Of a stretch of DNA of 64,000 nucleotides, positions 24,797-37,421 are shown piece by piece (position 1 is the stretch's first letter; each line of letters opens with the position of its first letter). The translations under genes and the position numbers were made by a program. This DNA comes from Hibiscus mutabilis. Lineage: Eukaryota > Streptophyta > Magnoliopsida > Malvales > Malvaceae. A model generated the notes under the pieces. The model was not told the DNA's origin, made no database searches, and saw only the letters and a list, made by a program, of their open reading frames with translations. Location: assembly GCA_019671005.1 (NCBI GenBank), contig CM033741.1, positions 4,774,001 through 4,838,000 of the forward strand. Reading direction: 5' to 3'.

Positions 24797-25030
24797 AATT
24801 GATACACAGCCGTGTAAACTTTAGTTTACGTACCTTTTAGTTTTAGGAGTTAGAGTTTTAGTTTAGGGTTTAAGGTTTAGGGTTTAGGGTTGTAGTGTTT
24901 AAAATTTAAGGTTAGTGTTTAGAATTTAGTATATAAAGTTTAAGGTTTAGTTTTTTAGGGTTAGAAATTTAGGATTTGAATTCTTATAGTGTAAAAACAT
25001 AGCTTGTATAATAAAATTTTACCCATAAAA
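24797..25030. repeat. Telomere-like repeat insertion in the right arm (TTTGATACA family)
   Basis: The block interrupts the right arm and is missing from the left. It begins TTGATACACAGCCGTGTAAA and contains TTTAGGGTTTAAGGTTTAGGG-like words. Related blocks occur at 36282, 42850, 43109, 48359 and 48941. Confidence 0.6.
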
Positions 25031-25677
25031 AAACTTTGCATAGTCTTGAGAAATGGAGCTTTAGTGAATAAATTAGGACACTGGTTTCGATTAAAGTTTT
25101 AATTTAGGGTTTTTGGGAATTCTAAAAATATTTTAACTTACCCGAGACATAATGCCAATATGTCATAAAAGTTTTTGAAGATTTCAGAGCAGAAAATAAA
25201 TTCATTTAGTGTCCAGTGACATTTTTACCCTTGTTGAATTCATAATGTCATCAACAGCAGTACTGCGTCTGCTGCCCCCATAAGAATTTTGCAGAGTAAA
25301 AACGACGTCTTCCAAAACCACCATGGCTGCCACCACTCACAGTGTAATTTCCAGAAGATATTAACCTTGAAAAAAGCCTCTCACCATACACCATCTGTCG
25401 TAACTTTTTCCTTTACTATTCAAGATTTATGACACATTTTTTTCTTTCTTTCTTTGATGCTCACATGCATGGTTTCATCAATCTAAATGAATGTTCAGTT
25501 CAACAGTTTTGGTGTGAAGTGTAAGCAAAGCTTTCACCTCCAATGAAACCCTTCTCTCTCACATGCATATTGTCTCCTGGAAGTGTTACTTTTCACGGCC
25601 TCCATTGAAACCTCAAGAAACCCTCTCTTTCTTTCAACTCTGCAACCTTGTTTTTCCTTAGTTTCCACCTTGAGTTA

Positions 25678-28600
25678 ATGGCTAGCCTATTTGCAGGTAC
25701 TCATTTCTTGTTTTATCTGTTCCTTTTTAGAACACTCTTTGTCATCTCTCTTTCACCTGATGGAGAGGCCCTCCTCTCTCTTTTATCAGCTGCTGACTTG
25801 TCTGCAAAAACTTCCTCCTCGGTGCTCTCTTCATGGAATCCAAAAAGCCCGACGCCATGTTTATGGCAAGGAATAACATGTTCCCCTCAAGATAGGGTTA
25901 TATCTCTTTCGTTGACTGACACATTCCTCAATCTCTCGTCTTTGCCCCCACAGCTTTCATCTCTTTCTTCCCTGCAGCTTCTTAATCTCTCTTCGACCAA
26001 TATTTCAGGCACCATTCCTTCTTCTTTTGGCAAACTGGTTGATCTTCGCCTTTTGGACCTGTCCTCTAACTCTCTCACCGGTTCCATTCCTCAAGAGCTC
26101 GGCCAGCTTTCTTCACTACAGTTTCTTTTCCTGAACTCAAATAGATTGAGTGGTGGGATCCCTCCACAGCTAGGGAACCTCACTTCATTACAAGTCCTTT
26201 GTCTACAAGATAATCTCCTCAATGGCTCAATACCATCTCAAATGGGTTCATTGGCTTCTCTCCAGCAGTTTAGAATAGGAGGCAATCCTTATCTGACAGG
26301 TGAAATCCCTTCACAATTGGGCTTACTTACAAACCTTACCACATTTGGGGCAGCCGCCACCGGTCTTTCTGGTGTGATTCCAGCAACTTTTGGGAACTTG
26401 GTGAACCTTCAAACGCTGTCTCTTTATGATACTGAGGTGTCTGGTTCTATACCACCTGAACTAGGGTTATGTTCAGATTTGAGGAATCTGTATTTGCATA
26501 TGAACAAGCTGACTGGTACTATTCCACCTCAATTGGGCAATCTTCAGAAGGTTACTAGCTTGCTTTTATGGGGTAATGCTTTGACAGGTTCAATCCCGGC
26601 TGAGTTATCCAATTGTTCTTCACTTGTTGTGCTTGATGCGTCGGATAATGATCTTTCTGGAGAAATACCTGGTGATATTGGAAAGCTAGGTGTTCTTGAG
26701 CAGCTTCACTTGTCTGATAATTCGTTAACAGGGTTGATTCCTTGGGAGTTAAGCAACTGTTTGAGTTTGACTACGCTTCAACTCGACAAGAATCAATTAT
26801 CTGGTTCAATCCCATGGCAGATTGGTAACTTGAAAAACCTGCAGAGTTTCTTTTTGTGGGGCAATTTGGTTTCCGGGACAATCCCATCATCTTTTGGGAA
26901 CTGCACTGAACTTTACACTATTGATCTTTCAAGGAATAAGCTTACGGGTTCAATACCAGAAGAGATTTTCAGTTTGAAGAAGCTTAGCAAGCTTTTGCTT
27001 CTTGGAAACTCTTTATCAGGAGAGCTGCCTAAAAGTGTTTCAAATTGTAGGTCATTAGTGAGGTTAAGGCTTGGGGAAAACCAGCTTTCGGGGCAGATTC
27101 CGAAGGAGATCGGTCAACTGCAGAACTTAGTGTTCCTCGACTTATATATGAATCATTTCTCAGGTATTCTTCCTTCTGAGATTGCAAACATCACAGTTCT
27201 TGAGCTATTGGATGTTCACAACAACCATATTAATGGAGAAATCCCATCTCAGCTTGGGGAGCTTGTGAATTTAGAGCAACTTGATCTTAGTCGAAATAGC
27301 TTCACTGGAGAAATTCCTTCTAGTTTCGGTAATTTTAGTTACTTGAACAAGCTGATTCTCAACAACAATATACTAACAGGGTCTATCCCGAAATCAGTTC
27401 GAAATTTGGAGAAACTTACACTGCTTGATTTCAGCTTCAACAATCTCTCCGGTAAAATTCCTTCTGAAATTGGTTATTTGACAAGTTTAATAATCGGTCT
27501 GGACTTGAGATCCAATATGTTTAGCGGTGAAATACCAGAATCAATAACTGGTTTGAGACAGTTACAGTCACTTGATCTGTCTCATAACATGTTACATGGA
27601 AAAATAAAGGTTTTAGGTTCCCTTACTAGTCTTGCTTCTTTGAATATCTCATTCAATAATTTCTCAGGTCCTATACCAGTAACGCCTTTCTTTAAGAATC
27701 TTTCTTCCAATTCTTATCTGCAAAACCCGAACCTATGTGAATCTGTCGATGGTTCCACTTGTTCTTCAAGTCTAACACGAAAAACCCGATTAAGATCATT
27801 CAAAACTGTCGCTTTCGTCTCTGTGATCGTTGCCTCAGTTACTATTGCAGTCATTGCTTTGTGGTTTTTAGTAACAAGGAATCATAGGTATATGATAGAG
27901 AAATCTGCAGGAGCTTCATCATCTTCACCGGGAGCCGAAGATTTCTCTTATCCATGGACTTTCATTCCATTTCAAAAGCTCGGTTTCACCGTCGATAACA
28001 TCTTGGACTGTCTCAAAGACGAGAATGTGATCGGAAAAGGTTGTTCAGGGGTTGTTTACAGAGCAGAAATTCCCAATGGGGAAATGATTGCGGTGAAAAA
28101 GCTTTGGAAAACAAAGCAAGATGAAGAGCCAGCAGTGGACTCATTTGCAGCAGAAATTCAGATTCTCGGACACATTCGCCATAGGAACATTGTGAAGCTC
28201 TTAGGTTATTGTTCCAATAAAAGTGTTAAGCTCCTGTTATACAATTACATTCCCAATGGTAATCTGCTACAGCTTTTGCAAAGCAATCGGAACCTTGATT
28301 GGGAAACAAGGTACAAGATTGCCGTCGGATCAGCTCAGGGTTTAGCTTATCTTCACCATGATTGCAGACCAGCAATTCTTCACAGAGATGTGAAATGCAA
28401 TAACATACTTTTAGATTCAAAGTTCGAGGCTTATTTAGCAGATTTCGGGTTGGCGAAACTGATGAACTCTCCTAATTATCACCACGCAATGTCCAGAGTT
28501 GCTGGTTCTTATGGTTACATTGCCCCAGGTAAATTCCCTGATTAATTTTTATCTGATCAATTTGAGTAGAATATTCATGCCTGCATGTTCATGCATAGTC

Positions 28601-29097
28601 TGACCTGCACGGTTATGTCCGTAAAAGCGCCTTACAAATTAAAACATAATGTGAACATTTATATCTTGATCATATTCTAGCATAGCTGATGAACGTTTAT
28701 TAATTTGAATGCAGAATATGGGTACACAATGAACATAACAGAGAAAAGTGATGTCTATAGTTACGGGGTTGTCCTGCTCGAGATCCTAACAGGGCGTAGT
28801 GCGGTCGAATCACAGGTGGGGGATGGATTGCACATCGTGGAGTGGGTGAAGAAGAAAATGGGGAGTTTCGAACAGGCTGTATCGATTCTCGATGCGAAGC
28901 TTCAAGGATTGCCGGATCAACTGGTTCAGGAAATGCTTCAAACACTTGGCATCGCCATGTTTTGTGTAAATTCTTTGCCCGCGGAGCGTCCAACTATGAA
29001 GGAAGTGGTGGCATTGTTGATGGAGGTTAAAACCCAACCCGAAGAATGGAGAAAGACTTCTCAACCTCTAATAAAGCAGTCATCAAATCAGAGTTAG
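25678..29097 (+). CDS. RGI5: RGI5-like LRR receptor kinase (root meristem growth factor receptor family)
   Basis: This is a complete two-exon gene, 25678-28528 and 28715-29097, giving 1077 residues. The start is the ATG at 25678 (MASLFAGTHFLFYLFLFRTL, a signal peptide); a longer frame upstream would need a TTG start. Order: signal peptide, LRR N-cap with PCLWQGITC, about 24 plant-type LRRs, one membrane helix (VAFVSVIVASVTIAVIALWF), then a kinase with GKGCSGVVY, AVKKLW, HRDVKCNNIL and DFGLAK. The intron splits the APE motif (IAP|EYGY). The fifth LRR carries FRIGGNP, the RxGG signature reported for receptors of tyrosine-sulfated RGF/GLV peptides. The closest recognised relative is Arabidopsis At1g34110. 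The protein would sit in the plasma membrane and signal with SERK co-receptors; ligand assignment is by family. No lesion is seen, and the large inverted repeat lies just upstream. Confidence 0.92.
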
Positions 29098-29484
29098 TTT
29101 TTTGTTTTTACTTTAAATTTCAAGAACATCAATGATAAAGAAAAGCACGGGGAACAAGATATTGGAGATGTTGTTGGATTTGGATGATGGACTTGGCTTG
29201 ATGTGCAGTTTTAGAGACATTAAAATCTCTTGATTTGCTATCTTACGGCCTTTTCTTTTGGATCATGCTCCATTATATCCAACACCTACCAAATCTTTGA
29301 TCAATCTCTTAATTAAATTATCGACCTTATGTGCATAAAGAATATGAACTCGAAAACAATTTTGATTTTGTACCCACGATATTGTAACCCATTAAAATGA
29401 ATAAAACATATGAAGTTGTCAGTATTGTAATTGAATCAATCAATCTGTACCATCAAAGATTGTTTTGATATTGTCGTTATCGTC

Positions 29485-30123
29485 TTTTTTTTAACGAAAA
29501 ACTTTAACTGAATTTTATTAATTAAAAAGAAAAATTACAAAGTATAACATACTCTAATATCCATGAAGATAAAAAAAATCAGAAAATTAAAGAGCGTGAA
29601 AGATAAAATTAAACACAATCTTTCTTAAAAAAATTGTTCCGTCTTCCAAATGAAATTTTAGCAAAGATAACTTCAACCGAAAAACTCCATGTATCAAGCA
29701 TTCTTTTCGCTGCGAGTTATTGGCAAATCGGCAAACTACTAAAAGAAAATTCGAAAAATAACAGACCGTCTATTATCTTATGACTTGAAACGCTCGATAA
29801 TACTTGTTATCTGAATGCTAAACTGTCCTAGTATCAGATAATATTGTCACAAAGACAGACAAATCCTGCAAAAAGGTAAACAAATAAACATTCATACAAA
29901 TAGACAAAAAATAACTAAAAACAGATGTAAAATGACTTTTGGCAAAACAAAACAAAAAAAACTAAAATATGATTATTTATTAAAAGAAAATAATCTTATT
30001 TATATACAACTAGTATAAATACTAAAAATCATCCGACAATATAAAGATCGTTGTTAAATTTTTTTGATAAAATTTAAAAAAATCTTAAAATGTAATCACC
30101 TCAAAAAAATAGAAATAATAAAA
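29485..30123 (-). mobile_element. 5'-truncated LINE-like insertion
   Basis: The element is on the minus strand: a T-run at 29485-29492 corresponds to its poly(A) tail, preceded on that strand by TTAATAAAATTCAGTTAAAG, typical of plant LINE 3' ends. It is flanked by TTGTCGTTATCGTC (29471-29484) and TTATCGTTATCGTC (30124-30137), a 14-bp target duplication with one mismatch. No long reading frame survives. Confidence 0.75.
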
Positions 30124-30137
30124 TTATCGTTATCGTC

Positions 30138-31135
30138 TTTTATTAAATGAAAAAAAATAACGACAATCCTACTCTTTCTATTTTTGTAGAATCAATATCT
30201 TCACCTCTCAAACGTGACATATGCGTATAGTGAGAGTAGGCCCAATGATGCAACAGAAAAGCAGACAGGCAAAACATACCCCATGCTTCCTCACATGCCT
30301 ACCATACCGTACACTACATTTTTGTCTCATTTTTTTCCTTTTTATTTAAAGACCTTTAAGCATTCGATAATTATATTATCTCGATTATTTTGGACTCGAA
30401 GTAAGTTAGACTAAAATAAAAAATTCAAACAAGTACTTTTTATTTTAAATTAAATAAATAAATAATTTAAATGATATTAAGTTTTTTATCATTTGATCTA
30501 ATAAAGGTTAGTGTTGACTCTTTTGAGCTCTTCACATTGGTGTATCAATTTTGTTGAATTTTAATGATTTTGGTCGAAGAAAAATAAATCAAAAGAAAGC
30601 TGTGTTAATAAGATATTAATAATCACCAAGTTAAAAAGTGTTGTCTGTACCGAGCCTGACACTGCCAAAGGAAAATATGCTAGTATCTACCATGACTTGT
30701 TTTCTTTTGTCTAGAGCTTTATACGTTAGACGGCAGTCAAGCCGAACATACTTCAATTAGTAAGAAATTTGAGCTCTAGTTCATACTTCAATTTAAAATT
30801 TGGGTTGAGTTTTAATTCTTTTGTTTTAAAAGTATGAGCTTGAACCCCAGGTAAAAATCAAATGAATTGGCTCATTCAAATTAATATATCTATCTAAAAA
30901 AATGCATGATTTTTTTTTTGATAAATAATTTTTTTAGCTACTATTCCCTCCGGAGCAATCACAACTTCATCCGTGCATTATCGGAATATTGACACCCAAG
31001 ATCAAAGGACCAATTCCGACAGAACAAAGGGTTGTTACATATAAGCTACGATCATCATCATTATTCATTTATTGTGATCAATAGTTGACAGCAAAACAGC
31101 CCTCTCTCTCTCTCTATATATATATAGTATTGAGA
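30138..31135. other. Intergenic DNA
   Basis: No coding or element structure was recognised. A CT run passing into an AT run lies at about 31101-31126, just beyond the lipid-transfer-protein stop codon. Confidence 0.4.
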
Positions 31136-31441
31136 TTAACACTGAGGATATGGAACTCCACAAGCGCTAGCGATCTGTCTAGTGTTGGGGTTATCAGCAA
31201 ACTGTCTTAAAGCAGGGTCATTAAGGTACCCACAAAAGCATGTCGTCTGCTCCCTCAACCTGCTACAACAGCTTTCGGGCGGAGGTGTCGACGACGTGAT
31301 CGCCGGCAAGCATGCGCTGAGCTCTATGGGGTTGCATGTCACTTGTGCTTCCGCCCAGAGTGTTTCACCCGAAAACGCCACCACCACTAACACCACTACT
31401 AGTGCCGCCGCGCTTAAGGCAACATGTGAAAACCTCTTCAT
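31136..31441 (-). CDS. Type-2 non-specific lipid-transfer protein
   Basis: An intronless gene of 101 residues. It has a signal peptide (MKRFSHVALSAAALVVVLVV, cleavage probably after WAEAQ) and a mature part with the eight-cysteine pattern C, C, CC, CxC, C, C: VTCNPIELSACLP, ESCCSRL, TTCFCGYL, IASACGVP and terminal PQC. The CxC with a hydrophobic centre (CFC) and the short mature length place it in the type-2 (about 7 kDa) LTP group, which binds lipids in the apoplast. The TAA stop is at 31138-31136. Upstream on the minus strand, CATAAATC about 45-50 bases before the ATG may act as a TATA element. Nothing is disrupted. Confidence 0.9.
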   Translation of the reverse strand: MKRFSHVALSAAALVVVLVVVAFSGETLWAEAQVTCNPIELSACLPAITSSTPPPESCCSRLREQTTCFCGYLNDPALRQFADNPNTRQIASACGVPYPQC

Positions 31442-32950
31442 CTTTGTGTTCTCCCACTCAAATTGTGAGGCTAAGGACTATGATTTATGGGTGTGAGATT
31501 GTAATGGCCCAGGTTCTTTTGGGGGCGTTTCGTCACACTATTTGCGACCCCAAACTAAAATCAATTTCTGGTTAAATTGTGGGGTTTAAGTTGTTGGCAC
31601 TTGGCATCTCTCTTTGTGTGAGCAAAATAAACAAAGGAATCTACATTTGCTCCTCGTGTTTTAGGGACACGACTTGAAAAAACCAACTCAATTGAACATA
31701 CAAAAAAAAAATGAACAGAAGTTAGGGGAATGCCGGAGTGGTTATCGGGTAAAATCATGTCAGTAGCAAAATTTTAATTTCGGATTCGATCTCAACCTAT
31801 TTTATTATGTTACCTTAATTTAATAAATTTTCGAATCAAAATCGAGTTGAATCAAATAAAATTATACAAATTAAATTAAAAACAAATCGGATTAAATTGT
31901 CGTTGACAATATAATTAAATTCATAATTTTTTAAGAATCAAAAGCAAGGTTTCATTCATAATGCAATTCTACGAAGGGCGCAGAAGTAATGAGTCATTGG
32001 ATCAAGTTCCACTGAGATTACAACAGTTAGGGGCTGACAGAGGTGTATGTAGCGAGTGAGGGAGACTCTTGTTTCTTCTATTTTTTCATTATTTAAACTT
32101 AAATTAAATTAGACTTTGATCCCTTCAATTTTTTTAGATAAATGTTTAATAAATCTATGATACTTTAAACTTATATAATTTAACTCATCCTATATTTAAT
32201 AAGTCTATGATACTTTAAAACTTATATAATTTATGTTTCTCTTGTGTGTAACCTCTTTCTTTCAATATATATATTATCATTTTGAAATGAAAATTTTACA
32301 GAATAATCTGACTCAAATTAACTTTGACCAAATCAAGTTGACCTATAAAAATTATCAAATGCACTCTATATTAATATTCTTCACAGTTATAACTCCACCG
32401 CATTCGAATTCAAATACATATCTCACTAATTAGAAAATTATTAGATGGACCTTACCACGAATGACGTGGTGCGCCGGGTCCATCTAACAATATCTCCACT
32501 AATTGATTTTAATTTCCAACTACAATACACAATATAACCGCTAAAATAGCTAATCTCACCACAATCAATCTCCCTGCTCATTCAAATGGACCCTAAACTG
32601 ACCAAAATCAAGAGTTAACTTCAAACCGAAAATTTAAATAGTTACATTCATTGTTTTAAATTTCCTGGAGAATAATTTATTTTTTCATGGGTGAGATTCC
32701 AGGTTTGCATCCAAAAGAGTTTGTCTATTAAAACAGGATGAAATCTCATCCAAACTGACCTGGAATACTACAAATTTCATCCCTTAAAGTTCACCTCTCT
32801 ACCAACCAAAAACAAAAGCAATGGCAAGTAATGCATCGATCAAAGGTGTTTAGAATGCAATGTATACCAAAAAAAAATGGTTTAAGAATGATGAAACCAG
32901 AAAAGATGGAAGCAACGGGCGATCACCAATAATGAGTGTTTGGCTTGTAA
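31442..32950. other. Intergenic DNA
   Basis: Contains the promoter side of the lipid-transfer gene, AT-rich sequence, the short hairpin at 32437-32491, and presumably the 3' UTR of the Rab gene at the right end. Confidence 0.4.
32437..32491. repeat. 55-base near-perfect hairpin
   Basis: ATTATTAGATGGACC at the left pairs with the complement of GGTCCATCTAACAAT at the right, with a further inner pairing of ACCACG and CGTGGT. The loop is about 5 bases. It could be a tiny palindromic transposon remnant. Confidence 0.6.
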
Positions 32951-35534
32951 TCAACATGCACAACCACTTCTTTGCTCGGTCTCAGTCACAGCCTCTGGGA
33001 TGCCCTGGAAATAACTGCAATCATACACAGATAGGAAAATTAGTTGAAGGAAAAGAAATTATACCGTATAGCCTGGTCATTGGTCAACTATCTTAAAAAC
33101 ATCTATGCTAAGAAGAAGTACGTAGAAGCCAAATATATTAAGGCAAAAGTGGAAGAAAAAACAGTTTCACTGTAATAACAAGTGAAACAAAAATTGCTCA
33201 TGAAATCAAATTTTTAACCATAATGATTACATGTTAACAGCAGAAACATAAAATCCATATCCTGCTAATCCATACAGTAACTTTTTTCTATATAAATTAC
33301 ACAAGAAACAGTAAGACCTATGATCATCATTCTAAGATCTAGATGGCTAAGTCTCTTCTAATTGAATGAGCAATTTTTGGTAAAAAAGAAATTAGCTATA
33401 TGATAAAAGAAACATATTTCTTTGAATCAATATCAGAAGTGACTAAAGAAAGTACACGTCATCACGGTTCTCAATTTACTATTTGCCTTTTGTTTATTAT
33501 AATTGCTGGAGATATGAAGGTCCCTAAGTCTGCAATGCTTGGAAAAACCACAACACCATGCCGGAAAGCTATTAACGTGTATGCCAAAATTCACTAAAAA
33601 CAGGGAATATGATTCAAGATGAACTTACATGTCCCGCTCACGCTCATTTTCTAGAGCAGATTTGGCAATAGAAAGGAAAGCAGAATCAACATTGATATCT
33701 TCTTTTGCTGATGTTTCAAAGTATGGTATGTTTCCTTTTGAACCGCACCAATCTTTTGCTTTCTTCTCGGAAACCTACATGGCTCAAGATGCCACCTATT
33801 AGGCTGAGGTGCGAGTATAAAGGAAAATTAGGACATATAAAAAACACATATTCTTACCACTCGACTATTACCACCGTCTATATCTATTTTGTTTCCAATC
33901 AACATGAATGGAAACGTCCTGGGATCAGTTGGATTGGCCTGGCATGAAATGAAAATGGAAACCATATCAACATAAAAAACAGATAAAAATCACTTCCAAA
34001 GAAATTAATATGAAGTTTAGAGGAATGAAAGCCATAAACACAAAAGACTAACCAAACTCAGAAATTAAATTTACTGCTAGGAAAGCTCATGCACATTAAG
34101 TCATAAACAAGGAAAGTAGGTCAAGTTAAGCACTGAATGTGGCTTCAACAAAAATGTTTTATCCAATTTCTAACTAGTTGAGGTTTAACATGATGCAACT
34201 AGGAAGCAAAAGAGAAATTTCACATTCCAATGAGAATCAGCATTTACTGGAGTTACTACTACAAAATGACCTACATACTCCTTTTGATCTGCGTATTATA
34301 TTAAAGCTATACGGTTTTATAAACCTACTCTGACTAGTTTGACTGCACAAAGGAATGACCGGAAAACAGGAACTGATGGTCAAATTCCAAAAGCACAGTA
34401 GAATGACAACAAACAAGATGAAATCAGAAAATCAGTATACACATTTGAGTTTAACTCATTCACTCCAGTGACGAGAGTTTAACTAGAAACTCTGTTTCTT
34501 TCCTGCTCAAAAAGTGTTGAAACTAATAAACCTGAAATAAACCAAAATGAAGACAAAAATTGACAAGGCAAAAATAGAACCAGAACAAGCCAATAAATCT
34601 AAACCAGTGCAGATCCTTCTTGACATTCTCATAACCACGACGATGTTATAGAGGCATAAAACAACTAAAAGTGAATGTGGCATGCATTAAGATATTCGAA
34701 AACACAATTCGTTAAAGAACTAAAACCAACAAATAAAATGACAGAATAGAGATAGGGCCAGGCGAAGAGAAACCTGCTTAAGAAACTCGTCATGCCAATT
34801 ACCAAGGTTATCGAATGATTTCATCACATTAACGTCATAAACTAGCACACAGCAATCTGCACCCCTATAGAAGGCAACTCCGAGACTCTGAAAACGCTCC
34901 TGCCCTGCAGTATCCCATATCTATCCAATGCAATGCAGCCAAAGAAAGAAAACAAAAATCATAAACATATTCACCGTGAAAACTTCAAAATTAAGCAAGA
35001 AATAGTATGAAAATACTCAAAGTTAAAACCTCACTTGCAGAGTGACAAGGCGATCATCAATCTGGAGTTCCTTGGTGACAAAATCAGCACCAATTGTTGC
35101 TTTATATTGCTGACTAAACTTCTTATGAACATATCTAAATTCAAGAAGTTAATTCCGACAACAATGTACCTTATAAAGTCAACTTTTAAATATGTAAACA
35201 AAAGTATAGATATTATCCGAATAAAATTTTAACAACCTTAATACAAAGTTTAAGATCTAAAGTCAGCCTCCCAAACAAAGAAGAGAAAATCACAGAAATT
35301 AAAACGATGTGAATATTTAAAATTGGATTACTGTTGAAAGGATACTGATTCATCAACGACGTCTTGCCCACCCTGACATTGACAATAACCCATTAATCAT
35401 ACAAAAAACTAAAAAGATCCAAAAGTTTTAAGATTTTAGTTGTAAAAAGAATTAAACCCTAGAAATTAAGAACGAACGTACCCGCTATCACCGAGAACAA
35501 TGACCTTGAGCAAGGTTCGTCTTCGCATTGCCAT
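32951..35534 (-). CDS. RABG3-type Rab7 small GTPase
   Basis: Seven exons on the minus strand: 35534-35482, 35372-35346, 35134-35035, 34920-34774, 33938-33858, 33774-33629 and 33014-32951. All introns are GT-AG with consistent phases, giving 205 residues from MAMRRRTLLKVIVLGDSG. Visible motifs: P-loop GDSGVGKT (split by intron 1), YKATIGADF (switch I), WDTAGQERFQSLG (switch II), NKID, and ETSAK. The C-terminus ERERDIYFQGIPEAV and the terminal CAC give the double-geranylgeranylation signal. Plant RABG3/Rab7 proteins drive traffic and fusion at late endosomes and the vacuole. Length and motifs match the family, so the gene looks fully functional. Which RABG3 paralogue it is cannot be told. Confidence 0.93.
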
Positions 35535-37412
35535 GGCGGTAAAATTAACGGAGAATTTTGGTTTTGATTTATTAGATTTGATTCACGTTTTCTAAAAACA
35601 AAATCTTAATTATTACACCCTCCAATTCTTTTTTGTCCTAAATTCCTTTGGGTGCTTTAAATTTATTATGCTTTGATAATAATAGAGGAAGAGGTTGTTT
35701 AAGATTAAATCTAATATGTATTAATTTAATTAAGATTAAAATAATGTTTTTTTATCGGTATAAGTATAACATAGGTTTATCGATAATATAATATAATATA
35801 ATACTCTTCTGGAATCTAGTGTTTCATGGATTTACCCGATACATCTGGAAAATTTATTGAAAAAGAGATTTCTTTTTTCCCCTCCCTTTATATTGTTCTT
35901 TTTTCTGCACTAAAAATTTGATTTTCTAGGGGCGAAGAGCTAGCTTGGTTTCTCAATAATTTTAAAAATTCATAATATTCTTTTTTTAATTAATTGGATT
36001 TTTTATTATTTTTGAAATTTAACTTATTTAAAAATTTTAATTTAATTCCTTCAAATTTTCTAAAAAATCAAGTTTTTATCAATTTAAACATTAAATGAAT
36101 TAAACTTTATTTTATTTTTAGTTTAAATATTTAATAAACATTGTATTTAAAAATTTAACAATCTAATTACTCATAATATTTGATCTTAATTTCATACTAA
36201 AAAAATTCTTATTATGTCCCCACTCTATTATTATAGGGAGAATTATGATTTACTTTACCGAATATAATATTTATATGAGTTATATTTTGATACATATATT
36301 GTGTAAAAAAAATCTACATAACTATTCATATGTAAACAAAAAAAATTTAAAACCTAAATGCTTAACTCTAACATCCTAAAACATAAACCCTAGCATCTTA
36401 AATTCTAATCATAAATTTTAAATTATACACCTACAACTTAAACCTCTAAACCCTAACGTAAATCCCTAAACCATAAAGTTGAAAAAACTTATTTACACCA
36501 GCTTGAATTAAGGTATTTTCCTATTTATATAGTGTGTATATTTTACTGAAATTTATCACTTGGAAGGGGTGGCTCTAGAATTTTGTATAGTTCAACAAAA
36601 CGGATTTTCATAATTTTATTTATGTTTTCATCTTTAATTAATAGTAATATTTCTTTTAACTAAATTCAAACAAAAATCTAATCAGAATTAAAAGTTTTAT
36701 AGCTAACTGCAAAGTTAGTTATAACTATTTTTAGATAAATCACAGTAATAATCATCCAATCAATAAATTATTAATTTTTAATTATTATTTTTTTGACAAA
36801 TTTTAAGTCTAATCTTAATCATATTTAGATGAGAGAGAGAAAAAAGTGCTCCTAATAGGTCTTAAACCTACACTTTAAAAGAATATAAAAAAATAAATAT
36901 AAATATCTTGATCAACCAGCAAAATATCCTTACTCAAGTTTTAATTAAACTGTTATTACAAGTTAAATTATGTTTTGAGACACATCAGAAATTAATTGCA
37001 GACCGCTAGGTCAGCAGCTGGAGATGGTTTGTTAGCGTCGTCCCCCTCTAGGAACAAATAGAACTGCGATGACAATATAAATTGGACGATGGAACGCAAA
37101 ATTGCTTTCTATATTTTTTTATATAATTTTATTTTTTTAATAGTTTTAACGTAATTATAAGATATTATTTATACATATATATATTTTTAATTTTTTGATA
37201 ATGCACATATTTTATAGAAAAATTAATTTGAACCTAAATCCTTGATATTTTTTATACAATTTCAAACAACTAAAATTAAATATTTTAAAAATATACATTA
37301 TATAAACAGATACTATCATATAATCACATCTTATACTAACAAATAAGGTTAAGATCAATGGACGAAATTGTATACAAATCATTTACCCTCCACTTTTATT
37401 GTTTCGTTAAAA
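35535..37412. other. Intergenic DNA with a telomere-like block
   Basis: Holds the Rab promoter at its left end. At about 36282-36500 there is a TTTGATACA-family block (TATATTTTGATACATATATT, then AACCCTAAA-like words) with a recognisable left end only. No gene is seen. Confidence 0.5.
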
Positions 37413-37421
37413 TAATTTTTA

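Larger units (their letters stand above)
20160..25256. repeat. Large imperfect inverted repeat (about 5.1 kb)
   Basis: Left-arm blocks 20160-20380, 20385-20436 plus 21106-21700, about 21680-21733, and 22268-22430 match, in order and on the opposite strand, right-arm blocks 25256-25040, 24790-24190, about 23420-23370, and 23368-23215. A clear anchor is GCTCCCAAAGCAAACCCACC near 22300, whose complement lies near 23310. The arms sum to roughly 1.1 kb of shared sequence; the remainder is later insertions unique to one arm. The central spacer (22431-23214) is AT-rich. Origin as a very long fold-back transposon or as an inverted duplication cannot be settled by eye. It ends about 420 bases upstream of the receptor kinase start codon. 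Confidence 0.85.

Noticed and set aside
25648..25677. Upstream extension of the receptor kinase frame
   Set aside because: It depends on a TTG start. The ATG at 25678 begins a proper signal peptide, so the extension is 5' UTR.
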